From: Flavobacterium salmonis
Lineage (GTDB): Bacteria; Bacteroidota; Bacteroidia; Flavobacteriales; Flavobacteriaceae
Direction of reading: 5' to 3'
Length of the DNA: 64,000 nucleotides
NCBI RefSeq assembly: GCF_903819435.1
Contig: NZ_CAIJDP010000057.1
Coordinates: 270,777-334,776 of the forward strand
Under the pieces are notes generated by a model. The model saw only the letters and a program-made list of their open reading frames with translations, made no database searches and had not been told where the DNA came from. The translations under genes were made by a program, and so were the position numbers. Positions within the stretch are counted from its first letter, which is position 1, and every line of letters begins with the position of its first letter. Positions 17,493 to 26,645 of this stretch are shown here, piece by piece.

Positions 17493-17570
17493 CTTATTTT
17501 TGTTTAAGGTTGTATTGTTTAAAGTTTCATGTTAATGTTAAAACTGAAACTCTAAACTTGAAACATTTTT

Positions 17571-20351
17571 TTATCTGAATAAATTTTTATCGAATACCAT
17601 TCTGATTGCATCTGCATGACGGCGTTTTGCACGTGTATAACTTCCTGCTGCCGGAGCCGCGTAAGCTTTTAATGAAGCAAGTCTCCATTTTACAAGATCA
17701 AAGTTCATTAGCATAAAACTGTAAGCTCCCATGTTTTTAGGTTCTTCCTGTGCCCACACATAATCATCAGCTTTTGGATATTTTGCAATGATTTCTTTGA
17801 TTTGTTCTGCAGGGAAAGGGAATAATTGCTCGATACGAACAATTGCCACATCTTTTCTTCCGTTGTTTTCTCTTTCAGCAGCAATATCATAGTAGAATTT
17901 ACCGGTACAGAAAACCAGAGTTTTTACGTCTTTTTTGTTTACTGTATTGTCATCGATAGTTTCCTGGAAACTTCCTGTTGCTAATTCTTCAACTGAAGAC
18001 ACACATCTTGGATCACGCAATAAACTTTTTGGAGAGAAAACTACCAAAGGTTTACGGAAATCTGTTTTCATTTGTCTTCTCAACAAGTGGAAAAAGTTCG
18101 CTGGCGTTGTACAATCGGCAACATACATATTGTGTCTTGCGCAAAGCTGTAAGTAACGCTCCATTCTTGCAGAAGAGTGTTCAGCTCCCTGACCTTCGTA
18201 TCCGTGTGGCAATAATAAAACAATACCGTTTTGGTTGTTCCATTTATCTTCTCCACAAGAAATATACTGGTCAATCATAATTTGTGCACCGTTAGAGAAA
18301 TCTCCAAATTGTGCTTCCCAGATTGTTAAAGCATTTGGGTTTGCCAAAGCATAACCGTAATCAAATCCTAAAACTCCGTATTCTGATAAAAGTGAATTGA
18401 ATACTCCGAATTTTCCTTTTTTGTTTTCGATATTGTTCAGTAAGATTACTTCTTCTTCAGAATCTTCTACTTTAACTACCGCATGACGGTGAGAGAATGT
18501 ACCACGCTCTACGTCCTGACCAGAGATTCTGACATCAAATCCTTCAGTTAAAAGAGAACCATAAGCCAATGCTTCTGCAGTTCCCCAATCTAAGGTGTTG
18601 TTATCGTATCCTGTTTTTCTGTCAGATACAATTTTGTTGATTTTATTGATGAATTTTTTATCCGAAGGTAAAGTTGAAATCGTATTGATAATTGAATCCA
18701 GGCCTTTTTTATCGAAAGAAGTATCTACCTTTTTCAACATTACATCATCAGAAACCTGCTGGAATCCTTTCCATTCATTTTGCATAAATGGAGTAATGAT
18801 TGTCAACGCCTTTTTACGGGATGCTTCTAAATTTTGTTCAAGATCTGATTTGTATTCTTTTTCAATTGTGTTTACATAATTGGCATCAATAACGCTTTCT
18901 GATAAAAGCTTTTCAGCATAAATATCTCTTGGGTTTTGATGTTTTGCAATGATTTTATATAAAACCGGCTGTGTAAAACGAGGTTCATCACCTTCATTAT
19001 GACCGTATTTTCTGTATCCTAATAAATCGATAAATACGTCACGTCCAAACTCCATTCTGTAATCTAATGCAAAAGATACTGCGTGTACAACAGCTTCTGC
19101 ATCATCGGCATTTACGTGTAATACAGGCGAAAGTGTTACTTTGGCAACGTCTGTACAATAAGTTGATGAACGCGCGTCTAAATAGTTTGTTGTAAATCCA
19201 ACCTGGTTGTTGATTACGATATGAATGGTACCTCCGGTTTTGTAACCGTCTAATTGTGCCATTTGGATAATTTCATAAAGCAAACCTTGTCCTGCGATTG
19301 CAGCATCTCCGTGAACAGCGATTGGTAATACTTTTGAAAAATCATCAGCGTAATATTTATCTTGTTTTGCTCTTGTGATTCCTTCAATAACAGCTCCAAC
19401 CGTTTCTAAGTGTGAAGGATTTGGTGCTAAATTGATATTGATGCTTTTTCCTGTTCTTGTTTTTTTGTCGGCTGTAAGACCTAAGTGGTATTTTACGTCA
19501 CCGTCAAAATATTCCTGATCATAATCTTTACCGTCAAATTCGCTAAAGATATCCTGAGTAGATTTTCCGAAGATGTTTGCCAAAACGTTCAAACGGCCAC
19601 GGTGCGCCATTCCCATTACAAACTGCTCTACTCCTTTTTCAGCAGCTTTTTCGATCAAAGCGTCCAAAGCCGGGATGATGGTTTCACCACCTTCTAATGA
19701 AAATCTTTTTTGGCCGACATATTTAGTATGCAAAAAGTTCTCGAAAGAAACAGCTTCATTTAATTTATTAAGGATAGTTTGTTTTTCTTCAACAGAGAAA
19801 TTAGGCTGATTGTTGTTAACACCCAATTTATCCTGAATCCATTTTACAACACCAGGGTTTCTGATGTACATATATTCAACACCAATATGCTGACAGTAAA
19901 TTGCTTTAAGACGGGTAATGATATCCTGCAGAGAGCAAGGAGCAACACCAATAACCTGTGCAGCATCAAAAACTGTAGAAAGGTCTGCAGTAGTTAATCC
20001 GAAGTTTTCAATATCCAAAGTTGGAGATGAAGTTCTACGGTCACGAACCGGATTGGTTTTGGTAAATAAATGACCACGTGAACGGTAGCCATCAATCAAT
20101 TTCAATACGTTAAATTCTTTTTGTAATTTTTCAGAAACTTTACTGTAATCTGCGTTGTCGCTAGTAGTAGTTACATACTCAACGATTGTTTGCACAGGAT
20201 TTTCGTCGTTATAAGTAGTCATTCCAAAGTCAAAGCCCTGAAAAAAACTTCTCCAGCTTGGCTCAACGCTGTCTGGGTTTACTAAATATTGATCGTATAA
20301 TTGTGCAAAAAACTCGGTATGCGCTGCATTTAAAAATGAAAACCTATCCAT
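17571..20351 (-). CDS. sucA: 2-oxoglutarate dehydrogenase E1
   Basis: A 926-residue thiamine-diphosphate E1 that decarboxylates 2-oxoglutarate and succinylates the E2 lipoyl group. The N terminus (FLNAAHTEFFAQLYDQYL) is the usual OdhA start. MGMAHRGRLNVLAN and the ThDP site VHGDAAIAGQGLLYEI are present, and the transketolase-like C-terminal half has LLPHGYEGQGAEHSSAR. Length is typical. A candidate promoter lies just upstream. Confidence 0.96.
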   Translation of the reverse strand: MDRFSFLNAAHTEFFAQLYDQYLVNPDSVEPSWRSFFQGFDFGMTTYNDENPVQTIVEYVTTTSDNADYSKVSEKLQKEFNVLKLIDGYRSRGHLFTKTNPVRDRRTSSPTLDIENFGLTTADLSTVFDAAQVIGVAPCSLQDIITRLKAIYCQHIGVEYMYIRNPGVVKWIQDKLGVNNNQPNFSVEEKQTILNKLNEAVSFENFLHTKYVGQKRFSLEGGETIIPALDALIEKAAEKGVEQFVMGMAHRGRLNVLANIFGKSTQDIFSEFDGKDYDQEYFDGDVKYHLGLTADKKTRTGKSININLAPNPSHLETVGAVIEGITRAKQDKYYADDFSKVLPIAVHGDAAIAGQGLLYEIIQMAQLDGYKTGGTIHIVINNQVGFTTNYLDARSSTYCTDVAKVTLSPVLHVNADDAEAVVHAVSFALDYRMEFGRDVFIDLLGYRKYGHNEGDEPRFTQPVLYKIIAKHQNPRDIYAEKLLSESVIDANYVNTIEKEYKSDLEQNLEASRKKALTIITPFMQNEWKGFQQVSDDVMLKKVDTSFDKKGLDSIINTISTLPSDKKFINKINKIVSDRKTGYDNNTLDWGTAEALAYGSLLTEGFDVRISGQDVERGTFSHRHAVVKVEDSEEEVILLNNIENKKGKFGVFNSLLSEYGVLGFDYGYALANPNALTIWEAQFGDFSNGAQIMIDQYISCGEDKWNNQNGIVLLLPHGYEGQGAEHSSARMERYLQLCARHNMYVADCTTPANFFHLLRRQMKTDFRKPLVVFSPKSLLRDPRCVSSVEELATGSFQETIDDNTVNKKDVKTLVFCTGKFYYDIAAERENNGRKDVAIVRIEQLFPFPAEQIKEIIAKYPKADDYVWAQEEPKNMGAYSFMLMNFDLVKWRLASLKAYAAPAAGSYTRAKRRHADAIRMVFDKNLFR

Positions 20352-20389
20352 AATATTTGAGTGAATATACTTTTTGTTATATAGAATGG

Positions 20390-20397
20390 CAAAAGTA
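20390..20397 (-). promoter_or_regulatory. minus-7 element upstream of sucA
   Basis: Minus-strand TACTTTTG matches TAnnTTTG, about 40 bases before the sucA ATG. No matching TTG was found at the usual distance, so the call is moderate. Confidence 0.5.
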
Positions 20398-20469
20398 CAA
20401 CAATCGATATTATTTAAATGATTTTTTTACGTACTTTTACGTAAAAATTTGTTAAAAATAGCCTAAACT

Positions 20470-21024
20470 ATGAAGAAAATTCATCTTTCAATCGTTTTCA
20501 AATCATTTTTTGTGATTTTGATTAGCCTATTTTCAAATCTTACAATTGCACAGGACGAAAATAATGTAATCGATAACAATAAAGAGTTTTGGGACAAAGT
20601 GCAATTTGGTGGCGGATTGGGTCTTGGATTTGGCTCCGGATATACTGATATTTCTGTAATGCCAAGCGCTATTTATAATGTTAACGAAATTGTCGCAGTT
20701 GGATTAGGAATGCAGTTTGGCTATTTATCTTCTAAAAACCAATATCATTCTTACATATATGGGGGGAGTCTTGTCGGATTAGTAAACCCCATTCCCGAAA
20801 TGCAGTTATCTGCTGAACTGGAACAAGTTAGGGTTAATACAAAATATGAACGCCTTGATAACGTACCCGGCTATTCAGATAATTACTGGAACACGGCACT
20901 ATATCTTGGTGCTGGTTACAGAACCGGAAGCGTAACTGTAGGTGGTCGCTATGATGTTTTATTTAATGAAAAAAGAAGTTTGTACGGATCTGCGTTTATG
21001 CCTTTTGTGAGGGTTTATTTCTAA
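20470..21024 (+). CDS. outer-membrane beta-barrel protein, 184 aa
   Basis: The signal peptide is about residues 1-28 (ends NLTIAQ), followed by alternating aromatic and glycine-rich beta strands. The C terminus ends in aromatic MPFVRVYF, as in small OmpA- or OmpW-like barrels. It is divergent from sucA. No known family can be named; a small outer-membrane barrel is likely. Confidence 0.75.
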   Translation: MKKIHLSIVFKSFFVILISLFSNLTIAQDENNVIDNNKEFWDKVQFGGGLGLGFGSGYTDISVMPSAIYNVNEIVAVGLGMQFGYLSSKNQYHSYIYGGSLVGLVNPIPEMQLSAELEQVRVNTKYERLDNVPGYSDNYWNTALYLGAGYRTGSVTVGGRYDVLFNEKRSLYGSAFMPFVRVYF

Positions 21025-21079
21025 AAAGTTGCTAAGGTTCTGAGATGCTAAGATTCTAAGTTTATTTAAACCTGAAGAT

Positions 21080-21658
21080 TTGAAAAAATATATCTTTATA
21101 ATTACAGCTATAATCATTTCTAGTTGTAATAATTCTAAAAAGGAAAATACTAATAATGAAAAGGTTGTAAAGAAAGAATTACGACCTTTTTTTGATTCTG
21201 ATGAAATCAATCATTATTATTTGAATTTTTCGGAGGAAGATTTTATGAAAATTATGATGAAAGAGAAGAATACTCCAAAAGAATTAGAGTTTATAGATTT
21301 ATTCGTTCATCATTTTCCAGAGACCATTCCAAAAGAAAATTTCGAAAAAATTCTATTGAATTATAACTACAAAAAATCAAATTTATCGCTTAAACAGCAG
21401 AAAGAGATTGAAAATGTGTTTAGTGAAAAAGATTCATTGCAAGATGCTTTCGCCGCCTGTGCAGCAGAATATCGCGATATTTTTCTTTTTAAAAAGAAAA
21501 AAGAAACGGTAGGAATAGTTAAGATGTGCTTCAAATGCGGCCGCGTTCAATTTGTAGGGAATAAAATTGATACCGAAGGTTTTGGCCTTTGGACTGAGTT
21601 AGATAAACTACGAAAAATCGTAAGACCTGAAAATTATAGTATCCTGATAACCGAATAA
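21080..21658 (+). CDS. putative lipoprotein, 192 aa, TTG start
   Basis: The frame starts at TTG 21080-21082, which gives MKKYIFIITAIIISSC: a lipobox with the lipidated Cys directly after ISS. No ATG is available that keeps the signal peptide. The mature protein is lysine-rich and has a CFKC pair near residues 152-155. I recognise no family. A repetitive string of GCTAAG/TCTAAG lies just upstream (about 21025-21062). It converges with the next gene with 1 base between stops. Confidence 0.7.
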   Translation: MKKYIFIITAIIISSCNNSKKENTNNEKVVKKELRPFFDSDEINHYYLNFSEEDFMKIMMKEKNTPKELEFIDLFVHHFPETIPKENFEKILLNYNYKKSNLSLKQQKEIENVFSEKDSLQDAFAACAAEYRDIFLFKKKKETVGIVKMCFKCGRVQFVGNKIDTEGFGLWTELDKLRKIVRPENYSILITE

Positions 21659-21659
21659 T

Positions 21660-22013
21660 CTATTTGTAGAAATTCCGAAACCAAACTTTCTGCCATTCTC
21701 TTTTTAGAATTAAAAAAGAAACCTCTTCAGCAAGAACAACCAAATCTGACCCGTCAAGTTGTTTGATTTCATTTTCAGGAACATCAATTATGTATAGCAA
21801 ATTGAGGTATTCAGCAAATTTGTACTGAATCATTCGGTAGATTTTTTCGTGAAGCTGGATTTTTAATTCTTCCGGAGTGATGCTCAGCGGAAAATCTATG
21901 CCTTCGTTTGCCAAATTAAAATCTTTATTGAGCTGTTCAATTAATTTCAGATACAAAGAATCTTTTTGAGCTTCTTCGAATAATAAATCGGTATTTAATG
22001 GTGAAACATACAT
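21660..22013 (-). CDS. hypothetical protein, 117 aa
   Basis: A soluble, mostly helical protein with no signal or known motif (starts MYVSPLNTDLLFEEAQ). It is last in a minus-strand run after the polyprenyl synthase and the membrane protein, 54 bases downstream of the latter. Its function is not apparent. Conserved genes of this size occur in flavobacterial housekeeping clusters. Confidence 0.65.
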   Translation of the reverse strand: MYVSPLNTDLLFEEAQKDSLYLKLIEQLNKDFNLANEGIDFPLSITPEELKIQLHEKIYRMIQYKFAEYLNLLYIIDVPENEIKQLDGSDLVVLAEEVSFLILKREWQKVWFRNFYK

Positions 22014-22067
22014 ATTTTTTCAATTTCAAAATTCAATTTTAATGGCAATGGCAACTTTAAAATCAAT

Positions 22068-22814
22068 TCAATTACAATCGATATTGGTTTTTATGGTTTT
22101 TGATTTCCAATAATCTACAATTTTAGACAAAAGAACATCGCCGCCTGCATAGAAAAATACAGCTCCCATTGGCGGATTGGCGGCGGGAATTAATCCGAAG
22201 GTTTTAGGCACCCATTTCCAGCATTGAAAATAAGTTCCGGCAAGCTCAATAAATATAACACAAAGGGCGATGAAATAATATAAATTCTGCCATTTTTTTC
22301 TCTTTAGAAGCAAAAAGAAAAAGATTCCGAAAACCAATGAAAAAACATCTTTCAGAAATATTCCAACTAATAAAAACAGTAATGTAAATCCAACTGCGAA
22401 ATATTTTCTAAGAAATTTGTCGTTCTTAACTGCCCATTCTGCATGTGCAAAAACATAACCTGAAGCGTATACAATTGCATGACCAAAAGGAACATATAAA
22501 GGAATAACTGTAGTTCTGTAATGGTACATTCCGAGCAAAGTGCAAAAAATCACTTCTCCTATATAAGACAAGAAAACCATCACAAACATCAGTTTTCTTA
22601 AATAAGAACCGGAAACCCAAAAGAAAAAGGAGAAATAGAGTATTGCTAACAAGTTTGTAATTTGACGGCCGTCAAAATATTGCTCATTAAAAAAAACACT
22701 GTCAATACCTAAAGCGAAAAGGGTAAAAAAAGGGAAGCAAGCAGCAAAAAACAATTGTTTTTTGGCATCACAATTTTGTTCATTAAAAAAAACAGAGCTT
22801 ACAATAGCATTCAT
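22068..22814 (-). CDS. multi-pass membrane protein, 248 aa, unknown function
   Basis: About seven hydrophobic helices (for example FAACFPFFTLFALGI, LAILYFSFFFWVSG, LLFLLVGIFLKDVFSLVFG). It starts 15 bases after the polyprenyl synthase stop and is probably in the same operon, hinting at a link to isoprenoids or carotenoids, but this is inference. Near the N terminus the motif SVFFNEQ occurs twice (about residues 7-13 and 39-45), which may reflect a small duplication. The start at 22814 is the first ATG. Confidence 0.7.
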   Translation of the reverse strand: MNAIVSSVFFNEQNCDAKKQLFFAACFPFFTLFALGIDSVFFNEQYFDGRQITNLLAILYFSFFFWVSGSYLRKLMFVMVFLSYIGEVIFCTLLGMYHYRTTVIPLYVPFGHAIVYASGYVFAHAEWAVKNDKFLRKYFAVGFTLLFLLVGIFLKDVFSLVFGIFFFLLLKRKKWQNLYYFIALCVIFIELAGTYFQCWKWVPKTFGLIPAANPPMGAVFFYAGGDVLLSKIVDYWKSKTIKTNIDCN

Positions 22815-22829
22815 AAATTCTGATTTATT

Positions 22830-23804
22830 TTAAACCTTTCTGCCCATTAGGTTTTCTCCAAAAGTTTTCAGAATATTTTTCTTTTCTACACTGATATCCA
22901 TTTTATCAAGTGTTTCAAAAGCCTTAAAAGTATACATTTCTATAGCTTTTTGAGTAGCTTCTGACGCACCGGATTCGTTAAAAATTGCTTTGGCATTTTC
23001 TATTTTATCAGTGTTATCCTCCAACTGCAAACTGAACAACTTTTTTAATTCTGCTGCTTTTTCAGAACCAGAAAACTCAACTGCCTTTAAGTACAAATAG
23101 GTTTTTTTGTTTTCGATAATATCTCCTCCTACTTGTTTTCCAAAAGTTTCAGGATCACCAAAAGCATCTAAATAATCATCCTGAAGCTGGAAAGCCAATC
23201 CTAAATTAAGTCCAAAATCATAAATTAAACAAGCTTCTTTTTCTGAGGTTTTTGCTGCAATGGCACCCATTTTCATTGCTGCAGCAACCAAAACGGCTGT
23301 TTTATATTCTATCATTTTCAGATATTCAGGAATTGTAACATCTGTACGGGTTTCAAAATCAACATCCCATTGCTGACCTTCGCAAACTTCGAGTGCTGTT
23401 TTGCTGAATAATTTGGCCAAATCCCTGAAAATTTCTGGTTCATATTGCTCAAAATATTGATACGCCAAAATAAGCATAGCATCTCCAGAGAGAATTCCGG
23501 TATTCAGGTTCCATTTTTCATGTACGGTTTCTTTTCCTCTGCGTAAAGGCGCATCATCCATAATATCATCATGCACCAACGAAAAATTATGAAAAACCTC
23601 TACTGCCATTGCAGCCGGAAGGGCTACTTTATAATCCGTATCAAAAACTTCTGCTGCCATTAGGGTTAGTACCGGACGCATACGTTTTCCGCCAAGACCT
23701 AAAATATATGTAATAGGTTCATAAAGGTTAGTAGGCTCTTTGGTTATGTTTTGACTTTTTAGATAACTAATAAAAAAATCCTGGTACTGACTAATATCGT
23801 GCAT
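22830..23804 (-). CDS. polyprenyl (geranylgeranyl/farnesyl-type) diphosphate synthase
   Basis: A 324-residue all-helical trans-prenyltransferase. GGKRMRP at 38-44 binds isopentenyl diphosphate. The first aspartate-rich motif is DDIMD (79-83), followed by LRRG, and the second is DDYLD (209-213). Phe74, five residues before the first motif, is a bulky chain-length residue that suggests a short product such as C15 or C20. The product cannot be fixed from sequence. It is the first gene of a three-gene minus-strand cluster and is divergent from the YceI gene, another isoprenoid-linked family. Confidence 0.92.
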   Translation of the reverse strand: MHDISQYQDFFISYLKSQNITKEPTNLYEPITYILGLGGKRMRPVLTLMAAEVFDTDYKVALPAAMAVEVFHNFSLVHDDIMDDAPLRRGKETVHEKWNLNTGILSGDAMLILAYQYFEQYEPEIFRDLAKLFSKTALEVCEGQQWDVDFETRTDVTIPEYLKMIEYKTAVLVAAAMKMGAIAAKTSEKEACLIYDFGLNLGLAFQLQDDYLDAFGDPETFGKQVGGDIIENKKTYLYLKAVEFSGSEKAAELKKLFSLQLEDNTDKIENAKAIFNESGASEATQKAIEMYTFKAFETLDKMDISVEKKNILKTFGENLMGRKV

Positions 23805-23830
23805 AAAATGGAATTCTGATTTACGAAGCC

Positions 23831-23838
23831 CAAAGATA
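23831..23838 (-). promoter_or_regulatory. minus-7 element upstream of the polyprenyl synthase
   Basis: Minus-strand TATCTTTG matches TAnnTTTG, about 27 bases before the ATG. No TTG was found at the usual distance. Confidence 0.55.
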
Positions 23839-23938
23839 CAATTGAAATATGAATTTATTGTTTTTAAAATTTAAATGCTCATCAGAATTTAATATTACCT
23901 CATTTTTAATCCTTTAAAATTATTTTAAAAAAAAACAT

Positions 23939-23966
23939 GGAAACTTTTTTGGTGTTATGAGTTTCC
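23939..23966 (+). promoter_or_regulatory. TetR-type operator O1
   Basis: GGAAACT, 14 bases, AGTTTCC: a 28-bp palindromic-ended site lying 4 bases upstream of the yceI minus-7 element. The same 7-14-7 architecture occurs at 23984 (inverted orientation) and 24623. Confidence 0.75.
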
Positions 23967-23970
23967 TTTC

Positions 23971-23978
23971 TATATTTG
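23971..23978 (+). promoter_or_regulatory. minus-7 element of the YceI gene
   Basis: TATATTTG between operators O1 and O2, about 77 bases before the ATG. Bound repressor would cover both sides of it. Confidence 0.7.
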
Positions 23979-23983
23979 CAAAC

Positions 23984-24011
23984 GGAAACTAATAACACTA
24001 AAAAAGTTTCC
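23984..24011 (-). promoter_or_regulatory. TetR-type operator O2 (inverted copy)
   Basis: Read on the minus strand it matches O1 in all but two of 28 positions. It sits just downstream of the expected transcription start. Confidence 0.75.
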
Positions 24012-24054
24012 AATATAATTTAAGCTTTTATAAACTCAATTAAATCAAATATTT

Positions 24055-24576
24055 ATGAGAACAACATGGACCGTAGATTCTAGCCAGTCAGATGTTTTAA
24101 TAAAAATGAGGCATTCGATAATTGCTTATTTGGGAGGAACTGCAAACAAATTTGATGGTTATGTAAATATCGAGGATAATGAAATTGAAGATGCATCAGT
24201 TGCTTTTTCATTAGATATAAACAATAAAGCAGATAGTTTTCAACAAATTGACTCTCATCTGCAACTGAATGATTTATTTAATGTAAATGAGCATCCAATA
24301 ATTAGTTTCAAATCAACATCTTTTCAAAAAGTAAATAATAATATCAATTTCTTTAAAGGTGACCTGACTATAAAAGACGTTACACGGGTTGTTGAACTTG
24401 ATGCGGAATTCATTGGAGTTAATAACTACAACGGTGAGAAAAAAGTAGCTTTTGAAATCAAAGGTGATATTAAACGTCAGGATTTTGGACTTGATTATAA
24501 TTCCTATAATCAAAATGGAGGATTGGCAATGGGAAAAGACATTAAACTTATCGCAAATTTAGAATTTAGCATATAA
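24055..24576 (+). CDS. YceI family protein (polyisoprenoid-binding-like), cytoplasmic
   Basis: A 173-residue YceI lipocalin-like beta-barrel. The family pattern is visible: WTVDSSQSDVLIKMRHSI at the start, LQLNDLFNVNEHPIISFKS in the middle, and GDLTIKDVTRVVELDAEF then RQDFGLDYN late. Family members bind polyisoprenoids or similar lipids. There is no signal peptide, unlike periplasmic YceI. It is flanked by operators shared with the downstream tetR gene, so it is probably induced with the RND pump. Confidence 0.88.
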   Translation: MRTTWTVDSSQSDVLIKMRHSIIAYLGGTANKFDGYVNIEDNEIEDASVAFSLDINNKADSFQQIDSHLQLNDLFNVNEHPIISFKSTSFQKVNNNINFFKGDLTIKDVTRVVELDAEFIGVNNYNGEKKVAFEIKGDIKRQDFGLDYNSYNQNGGLAMGKDIKLIANLEFSI

Positions 24577-24622
24577 ATCCTACCTAATGAATACGTTAAT
24601 GTAAAACTATTACTAAGATATT

Positions 24623-24661
24623 GGAGACTTTTTTCTTAACTTTAGTTTCCTGGTATATTTG
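24623..24661 (+). promoter_or_regulatory. operator O3 and promoter of tetR and the efflux operon
   Basis: GGAGACT, 14 bases, AGTTTCC (24623-24650), then 3 bases and TATATTTG (24654-24661), about 22 bases before the tetR ATG. It matches O1 in half-sites with one change and implies autoregulation. Confidence 0.75.
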
Positions 24662-24683
24662 TAATAAAATTTGAAAATCAAAA

Positions 24684-25283
24684 ATGAAAGAGAAAATAAT
24701 ATCAAAAGCAAGTGATTTGTTTTTAAAACTGGGTTTTAAAAGCGTTACAATGGATGATATTGCGGGAGAAATGTGCATTTCAAAAAAAACGATCTACAAA
24801 TACTTTTGTAACAAGGAAGTTTTAGTCAAAGAGAGCACTGCAATGGTTCACAAACAGGTTCATGATTTAATCGATACTATTGTTGCAAAAGATTTTAATT
24901 CGATTCATGAGAATTTTGAAATTAGAGAAATGTTTCGTGACATGTTCAAAACCAATATTGACACCTCACCGATTTATCAACTAAAGAAACATTATCCTGA
25001 AATATACCAAACTGTACTTACGAAAGAAATTGATCAGTGCACACAGTATTTCAGAGCCAATATTGAAAAAGGAATTCGCGAAGGATTATACCGCAAAGAT
25101 CTGAACATCGCTATTTATGTAAAATTTTATTACACTCTTATTTTTCATATCAACGAAACCACAGTTTCAGAAACAGAAGCACAGAAAATGGAATTAGAAG
25201 CTTTAGAGTATCATACCAGAGCCATGGCAACTGAAAAAGGAATTCAGGAACTAGAAAAACAACTTGAAAAAATTATAATTTAA
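24684..25283 (+). CDS. TetR/AcrR family transcriptional repressor
   Basis: A 199-residue regulator. The N-terminal helix-turn-helix is at about 4-50 (ASDLFLKLGFKSVTMDDIA, then ISKKTIYKYFCNKEVLV). The C-terminal helical ligand-binding domain is divergent. It is first in an operon with tolC, adaptor and RND permease genes. Operator O3 lies over its own promoter and O1/O2 flank the yceI promoter, so it most likely represses itself, the pump and yceI. Confidence 0.92.
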   Translation: MKEKIISKASDLFLKLGFKSVTMDDIAGEMCISKKTIYKYFCNKEVLVKESTAMVHKQVHDLIDTIVAKDFNSIHENFEIREMFRDMFKTNIDTSPIYQLKKHYPEIYQTVLTKEIDQCTQYFRANIEKGIREGLYRKDLNIAIYVKFYYTLIFHINETTVSETEAQKMELEALEYHTRAMATEKGIQELEKQLEKIII

Positions 25284-25301
25284 TCATCAATCTATAAATA
25301 T

Positions 25302-26636
25302 ATGAAAAGAATAATTCTAATATTTTTGTGCATCATTGGCCTGTCTGTCAATGCACAAGTCACAACCTTAACCCTAAAAGATGCTGTTTCCTATGCGCTT
25401 CAGAATAAAGCCGACGCAAAAAAAGCAAAGCTGGAAGTTGAAAACAGCGAATACCAGATTCAGGAAGTTCGCTCTCGTGCACTACCTCAAATTTCTGCTA
25501 ATGGAAATCTGACCTATAACCCTGTTATCCAGACAACTGTTATCGACGGTGCGGCATTTAACGCTCCTGGAACTACAATTCAGGCTGCTTTTGGTCAAAA
25601 ATGGACATCTACTGCAGGAGTTTCGTTAACTCAGGCTTTATTTGACCTTTCCGTTTTTACAGGTTTGAAAGCAGCAAAATCAACCCGTCAGTTTTATCAG
25701 ATCAATGACCAGTTAACAGAAGAGCAGGTAATTGAAAGAGTAGCCAACAACTATTATCAGGTATATGTTCAACGTCAGAAACTAATTTTACTGGACAGTA
25801 ATTATGTTAATACAACAAAAGTTCGAGACATTATTAAAGGACAGTTTGATAACGGACTGGCAAAAAAAATTGACTTAGACAGGGTAAGTGTAAAACTATC
25901 AAACATTAGTACACAGCGCCAGCAAATTTTGAACGCAGTACAATTACAGGAAAATGCCTTGAAGTTTTATATCGGAATGCCTATGGAAACACAAATTGAG
26001 ATTCCACAATCTGAATTTGAAGTGACCCCCGCTGCTTTGAGTGAGGCTCCTAATACTGCAAACAGAACAGAATATTTGCTTTTGAAAAAACAGGAAGAAT
26101 TATTGATGTTTCAAAAAAAATCTGTTGAAGCTGAATATTACCCTACCCTTTCGTTATCTGCAGGATATAATTATATAGGACAGGGTCCTGAAATGCCATG
26201 GTTTGCTAAACCTGCCGATGGTGTTTACTGGTCAGATTACTCTTCAATCGGATTAAATTTGAGAGTACCCATTTTTACCGGATTCGGAACCCGTTCAAGA
26301 GTAAGACAAGCTGATGTAAAAATCAGAACGCTACAGGAAGATATTAAAGATACACAGCTTTCCTTAGACCTGGAATATAAAAATGCAAAGACTCAAATAG
26401 AGAATAGTTTAATTACAATAGAAAATCAAAGAGAAAATATGACTTTGGCCGGAGAGATCCTGAGTAATACCAAAAACAATTATCTACAGGGACTTGCTTC
26501 ATTAACCGATTTACTTGATGCTGAAAATGCATCGATAGAAGCACAAAACAATTATACCGCGGCTATATTAGATTACAAATTAGCTGAAGTAGCACTAATC
26601 AAATCAAAAGGCGAACTAAAAACTCTTATTAAATAA
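25302..26636 (+). CDS. TolC family outer-membrane efflux protein
   Basis: A 444-residue outer-membrane factor. The signal peptide is residues 1-18 (ends LSVNAQ), followed by two related halves of long coiled helices (LKDAVSYALQNKADAKKAKL and later LQEDIKDTQLSLDLEYKN), each with a beta-strand pair. It forms the exit duct of the tripartite pump with the next two genes. It is 18 bases from tetR. Confidence 0.93.
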   Translation: MKRIILIFLCIIGLSVNAQVTTLTLKDAVSYALQNKADAKKAKLEVENSEYQIQEVRSRALPQISANGNLTYNPVIQTTVIDGAAFNAPGTTIQAAFGQKWTSTAGVSLTQALFDLSVFTGLKAAKSTRQFYQINDQLTEEQVIERVANNYYQVYVQRQKLILLDSNYVNTTKVRDIIKGQFDNGLAKKIDLDRVSVKLSNISTQRQQILNAVQLQENALKFYIGMPMETQIEIPQSEFEVTPAALSEAPNTANRTEYLLLKKQEELLMFQKKSVEAEYYPTLSLSAGYNYIGQGPEMPWFAKPADGVYWSDYSSIGLNLRVPIFTGFGTRSRVRQADVKIRTLQEDIKDTQLSLDLEYKNAKTQIENSLITIENQRENMTLAGEILSNTKNNYLQGLASLTDLLDAENASIEAQNNYTAAILDYKLAEVALIKSKGELKTLIK

Positions 26637-26645
26637 CTAATTACA

